From Catenulispora sp. MAP5-51 (GTDB taxonomy: Bacteria > Actinomycetota > Actinomycetes > Streptomycetales > Catenulisporaceae), in the NCBI RefSeq assembly GCF_041261205.1, contig NZ_JBGCCH010000001.1, positions 496,001-560,000 of the forward strand: a stretch of 64,000 bases of DNA, read 5' to 3'. Positions 60,497 through 64,000 of this stretch are shown here, piece after piece. The position numbers and the translations under genes are program-made. Below the pieces are notes generated by a model. It saw only the letters and a program-made list of their open reading frames with translations, did not search any database and was not told the DNA's origin. Numbering within the stretch: the stretch's first letter is position 1; each line of letters begins with the position of its first letter.

Positions 60497-63412
60497 GTGA
60501 CCTCCCGCTTCTCCGGCGAGTTCGCCGGAGCCCTGGGCTGCCTGGCCGCGCCGGTCTCGGCCGGCCTGGCGGCCCGGCTCGCCGGCGTCGAGGGCTTGTC
60601 CGGCCCCGAGCGTACCGCGATCGCGCAGGCGGCCGAGCGCGCCATCCTGGAGACCGTCCACCGCAAGGTCAGCAGGGTCCTGCTGCTCGAACTCAACGCG
60701 GCGCGCGTCACGGGGCGATTGACCGCCCCGGACCCGGCAGAGCGCTGGAACGAGTTCCTGAAGATCGCGGACGACCCGCAGTTCTGGCACTCCCTGGGCA
60801 GCCGCTACCCGAGCCTGGGCCGGCGCCTGGACACCGTCATGCAGCGCCGCGCCGACGCCGCGCTGACGCTGGGCCGCCGGTTCGCGGCGGATCGCAGTGC
60901 CCTGACAGACCTGACCGAGGTCGACCCCGGCGAGCTGCGCCACGTCGACTTCGGCGCCGGCGACAGCCACCGGGGCGGGCAGTCGGTCGCGATCCTGGAG
61001 CTCGACCGGGCCGAGGTCGTCTACAAGCCGCGCCCGGTCGACGTCGACAAAGCCCTGGCGCACCTGCTGGACACCGTCCTGCCCGACGTCCCGGCGGCCA
61101 CGCGCATCCGCGTCCCCGCCGTCATCACCCGCGACGGCTACGGCTGGAGCGAGTTCATCGAGCACCGCTACTGCGCCTCCGACGCCGAGCTCAGCACGTT
61201 CTACCGCGGCGTGGGCCACTGGCTGGCGGTGATGCGCCTGCTCGGCGGCAGCGACCTGCACACCGAGAACGTCATCGCGCACGGCCCTGTCCCGGTCGTC
61301 GTGGACTGCGAAACCCTGTTCAGCACCATCCCGCAGGGCCCGCCCTCCGGCATGGGCCTGGCGGTGGACGCCGCGGCCAAGCTCGTGGACGAGACCGTGC
61401 TGCGCGTCGGCATGCTTCCCAACCGCGGCGCGGCCCTGGGCTGGCGCGGCGTGGACTCCTCCTCCGTGGGCGCGCTGCCGGACGAACAACCCGCCGGCCA
61501 GGTCCCGGTCATCATCGACGCCGGCACCGACCACGCGCACCTGGGCTACGCCGAGGCGACGCCCCAGCCGGGCGCCAGCCTGCCCAGCCCGAAGCCGGCC
61601 CTGGCCGACCACTGGGAGACGGTCGCCGCGGGGTTCGAGGAAGGCTCGGCCGCGCTGGCCGCCGCCGATGACGCCGACGTCCTGGAAGCCGCGATGGCCG
61701 CCTTCGGCGACTGCCGGATCCGCATGGTGCTGCGCGCCACCGACGTCTACGAGGAAGTCGCGCGCATGCTCTGGCACCCGGTCTCGCTGCACGACGAGCC
61801 GGCCGCCGTGCACCGCGCCACAGGCCTGTTCGTCCAGATGGCACAGCAGTCCTCGGCGGCGCCGAGCGATCCGGACGTCGTCGCGGCCGAGATCGCCGAC
61901 CTGCTGACCGGCGACATCCCCTACTTCGGCACCACGCCCCACACCGGCCGCCTCACCGGCCCCGACGACACCCGCTGGCTGCCCGAGCGGGACCTGGTGG
62001 CCGACGCGCTGACCCGCTGGCGCGGCGCCGATCTGGAGTTCGACCGCAGCATCATCCGCGCGACGCTGGTCAGCGCGTATCTGAACTCCGACTGGACGCC
62101 CAGCAAGGGACTGCGGCCGCCGACCCTGATCAGCAGGCAGGACGTCGACAAGCGTCGCAGAGCCCTGGCAGCGGGCCTGGTCCGCGAGGTCCGCGACAGC
62201 GCGACCCGCGGCGCGGACGGCACCGCGACCTGGATCGCGCCGGTGCTCAGCCTCACCGGCTGGGTGGTCCAGCCGCTCAGCCCGGACCTGTACAGCGGAC
62301 TGCCGGGCGTGGCACTGCTGCTGGCCGGCTACCGGCAGGAGGCCGAGGCCGGACGGGCCGATCCGCTCGAGGACCTCTCGCCGCTGCTCGACGCCACGGT
62401 CCAGACCATCCGCCTGGCCGGCGACCACGCGGCGAAGCTGCGCGCGGACGGCGTGGCGATGCGGCCCCGCGAGCCCGGCGGATGGGTCGGCCTCGGGTCG
62501 GAGCTGTGGACCTGGCTCACTTTGCGCGGCCTCGGCGTGGTCGGCGACGAGGCCCTGGACCGGGCCCGGGCACTGGCCGCCCAAGTCCCCGAGGCCATCG
62601 GCGACGCCGAGGAGTACGAGATCGTCTCCGGGCCGGCCGGCGCCGTCGTGCCGCTCCTGCACCTGGCGGCGGCGACCGGTGAGCAGCAGTGGACTGATAT
62701 CGCCGCACACATCGGCACCGTGCTGTGCGATGCCGCGCTCCGCAAAGACGTCGGCGTCGCCTGGCCCACGACTCGCTGGCCCGGCGGCCTCGGCGGCTGC
62801 GCGCACGGAGCCTCCGGCATCGGCTGGGCCCTGGCCCGGCTGGCGCTGGCGACCGGCGACGCCCGGGCCGCCGCGACGGCGCGGTCCGCGTTCGCCTTCG
62901 AAGAGTCCTGCTACGACGAGGCCGCGGGCGGCTGGAGCGACCTGCGCGAGATCGAACCCGGCCTGACCGCCAACGCCTGGTGCCACGGCTCGGTCGGGAT
63001 CGCCTTGACCCAGCTGGATCTGGCGCGCCGCGGCTGGCGGGCCGACAACGCCGCCAACACTGCCAACACTGCCAACGCTGCCAACACCGACAGCGTCCTG
63101 CGACGCGCCGCTGCCGCCGCGTACGGCCACGGCATGGGCTGGAACCACACCGTGTGCCACGGCGAGCTCGGCGTGTGGGAGCTGATGGACGCCGCGCTGC
63201 GCGACGGCTTCGCCCCGGCCGGCGTGGACCGGGAGGGCTTCGAGGCGCGCATCCTGGCCAGCCTGGAGGAGAACGGCGCGATCAGCGGCATGGCCCGGGA
63301 GGCGTTCTCTCCGGCGATGATGTCCGGGCTCGGGGGCGTGGCCTATCAGCTGCTGCGGATGGGAGTGGGGAGCACCCTGCCGTCGGTGATGGTGCTCGAC
63401 GATCCGCTTTAG
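60497..63412 (+). CDS. lanM: Class II lanthipeptide synthetase LanM
   Basis: A 971-residue bifunctional enzyme. The N-terminal dehydratase (about 130-560) shows VYKPRPVDVD, WSEFIEHRYC, GGSDLHTENVIAHGPVPVVV, then DCETLF: kinase-like residues that phosphorylate and eliminate Ser/Thr. The C-terminal LanC-like cyclase (about 590-971) holds zinc with Cys829, Cys887 and His888 (NAWCHGS and VCHGELG), with GCAHGASGIGWAL upstream. A short NAANTANTAN-type repeat (nucleotides 63046-63090) sits in a cyclase loop. GTG start 7 nt after the precursor stop. Cytoplasmic; modifies the peptide encoded just upstream. Confidence 0.96.
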   Translation: MTSRFSGEFAGALGCLAAPVSAGLAARLAGVEGLSGPERTAIAQAAERAILETVHRKVSRVLLLELNAARVTGRLTAPDPAERWNEFLKIADDPQFWHSLGSRYPSLGRRLDTVMQRRADAALTLGRRFAADRSALTDLTEVDPGELRHVDFGAGDSHRGGQSVAILELDRAEVVYKPRPVDVDKALAHLLDTVLPDVPAATRIRVPAVITRDGYGWSEFIEHRYCASDAELSTFYRGVGHWLAVMRLLGGSDLHTENVIAHGPVPVVVDCETLFSTIPQGPPSGMGLAVDAAAKLVDETVLRVGMLPNRGAALGWRGVDSSSVGALPDEQPAGQVPVIIDAGTDHAHLGYAEATPQPGASLPSPKPALADHWETVAAGFEEGSAALAAADDADVLEAAMAAFGDCRIRMVLRATDVYEEVARMLWHPVSLHDEPAAVHRATGLFVQMAQQSSAAPSDPDVVAAEIADLLTGDIPYFGTTPHTGRLTGPDDTRWLPERDLVADALTRWRGADLEFDRSIIRATLVSAYLNSDWTPSKGLRPPTLISRQDVDKRRRALAAGLVREVRDSATRGADGTATWIAPVLSLTGWVVQPLSPDLYSGLPGVALLLAGYRQEAEAGRADPLEDLSPLLDATVQTIRLAGDHAAKLRADGVAMRPREPGGWVGLGSELWTWLTLRGLGVVGDEALDRARALAAQVPEAIGDAEEYEIVSGPAGAVVPLLHLAAATGEQQWTDIAAHIGTVLCDAALRKDVGVAWPTTRWPGGLGGCAHGASGIGWALARLALATGDARAAATARSAFAFEESCYDEAAGGWSDLREIEPGLTANAWCHGSVGIALTQLDLARRGWRADNAANTANTANAANTDSVLRRAAAAAYGHGMGWNHTVCHGELGVWELMDAALRDGFAPAGVDREGFEARILASLEENGAISGMAREAFSPAMMSGLGGVAYQLLRMGVGSTLPSVMVLDDPL

Positions 63413-64000
63413 AGGGCGGGTTCGGCCTCGGCGGGCTGGATCGGTTGGGCTGGACCGATCCGCTCGCCGAGGCTGTCGCCTTTCTCAAAGCTCTGTCGCT
63501 GCAGCCGGTAGGAGCGCGCGTACCAGCCGTCCGCCGCGATCAGCTCGGCGTGCGTACCCTGCTCGGCGACCAGGCCGTCGGCGAAGACGTAGATGTAGTC
63601 CGCGCATTCGGCGACGTTGCCCAGGCGGTGCGTGATCATCACGACCGTCCCGCCGTACTCGCGCAGCCGGCGGTAGAACGCGGCTTCGGCGGCGGCGTCC
63701 AGGCTGGACGTCGGTTCGTCGGCGATCACCAGACAGGCACGCCGGAAGAAGCCGCGGGCCAGCGCCAGGCGCTGCCACTGGCCGCCGGAGACCGACAGGC
63801 CGCCGCTGAGGCTGCGCTCCAGCAGCGTGTCGTAGCCGCGCGGCAGGGCGCTGATGAACCGGTGCGCGTCGGCGTGCCGTGCCGCCTCCTGGATCCGTGC
63901 CGGTTCCGGATCCGCCGTCCACTCCCCGATGCGGATGTTCTCGCGGGCGGTGAACGGGAAGCGCGTGTGGTCCTGGTCGATGAAGGCGATCCGGGAGCGC
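63409..64000 (-). CDS. ABC exporter ATPase domain, N-terminus outside window
   Basis: A minus-strand frame open from the window edge to 63409 encodes the last 196 residues of an ABC protein: Q-loop FIDQDHTRFPFTARENI, signature LSVSGGQWQRLALARG, Walker B LVIADEPTSSLD and switch His in MITHRLGN. The order and the HADAHRFISALPRGYDTLLE segment are those of a fused permease-ATPase exporter (LanT or MsbA type). Stop codons of this gene and LanM overlap by 4 bases, convergent. Probably exports the lanthipeptide; whether it has a leader peptidase domain lies outside the window. Confidence 0.88.
   Translation of the reverse strand, partial: RSRIAFIDQDHTRFPFTARENIRIGEWTADPEPARIQEAARHADAHRFISALPRGYDTLLERSLSGGLSVSGGQWQRLALARGFFRRACLVIADEPTSSLDAAAEAAFYRRLREYGGTVVMITHRLGNVAECADYIYVFADGLVAEQGTHAELIAADGWYARSYRLQRQSFEKGDSLGERIGPAQPIQPAEAEPAL

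Noticed and set aside
60434-63160. Open frame of about 900 codons antisense to lanM
   Set aside because: Codon-bias shadow; the opposite strand encodes a complete LanM.

Overview
This is a GC-rich, densely packed window with GTG and TTG starts, many 4-base ATGA/GTGA gene overlaps and several probable leaderless genes. It reads as chromosome of a filamentous-type actinomycete. A Catenulispora- or Streptomyces-like relative is my inference; there is no rRNA or other lineage marker to prove it. I found no tRNA, rRNA or CRISPR array.

Layout. 1-4.9 kb: a membrane protein running off the left edge, its divergent TetR regulator, a PKD/CWB2 cell-wall protein and an alpha/beta hydrolase. 5-8.3 kb: a mobile-element scrapyard (pieces of ISAs1-type, serine-recombinase, IS5-type and IS701-type genes) around a small lipoprotein and a small secreted protein. 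8.6-11.6 kb: a tryptophan-to-anthranilate operon (tryptophan 2,3-dioxygenase, kynureninase, PaaX-type regulator). 12-24.9 kb: a GntR-controlled deoxysugar/acid-sugar locus with binding protein, enolase-superfamily dehydratase, two permeases, a double ATPase and a secreted beta-helix protein carrying two F-type (fucose-binding) lectin modules. Its downstream catabolic half is a string of internally deleted gene fragments ending in one intact lactonase-like amidohydrolase. 25-27.3 kb: a secreted beta-propeller, an NmrA-type reductase and a divergent HxlR regulator. 27.3-30.5 kb: more transposase debris with a near-identical second copy of the small secreted protein from 8 kb. 30.7-34.3 kb: TetR, small secreted and NTF2-like genes and a truncated flavodoxin-fold reductase. 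34.3-39.5 kb: an ABC transporter divergent from a two-component system. 39.5-41 kb: an AbiEii-like nucleotidyltransferase and an unknown partner. 41-44 kb: furA-katG. 44-48 kb: GNATs, an epimerase and an alkylation-repair operon (ogt, 2OG-Fe(II) oxygenase, Ada zinc domain). 48.3-53.9 kb: a single-chain, eukaryote-like biotin carboxylase/BCCP/carboxyltransferase. 54.0-54.9 kb: a large non-coding nested inverted repeat. 55-60 kb: a kinase-like phosphotransferase, a hydrolase, a secreted SGNH esterase and an unknown gene. 60.2 kb to the end: a class II lanthipeptide locus (precursor, LanM, convergent ABC exporter).

Two themes stand out. First, deletion scars: many pseudogenes keep the start of one gene and the end of the same or the next gene with the middle missing (mutarotase, FAH hydrolase/SDR, SDR/aldo-keto reductase, lutA/lutC, integrase, ISL3 transposase, and the convergent reductase/permease pair). 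Either real reductive decay or an assembly problem could explain this, and read mapping would decide. Second, the ~885-bp region at 54,030-54,915 has no plausible protein. It is two long hairpins arranged as mirror images, with a 22-bp motif four times in alternating orientation. It is the best candidate here for an undescribed element.
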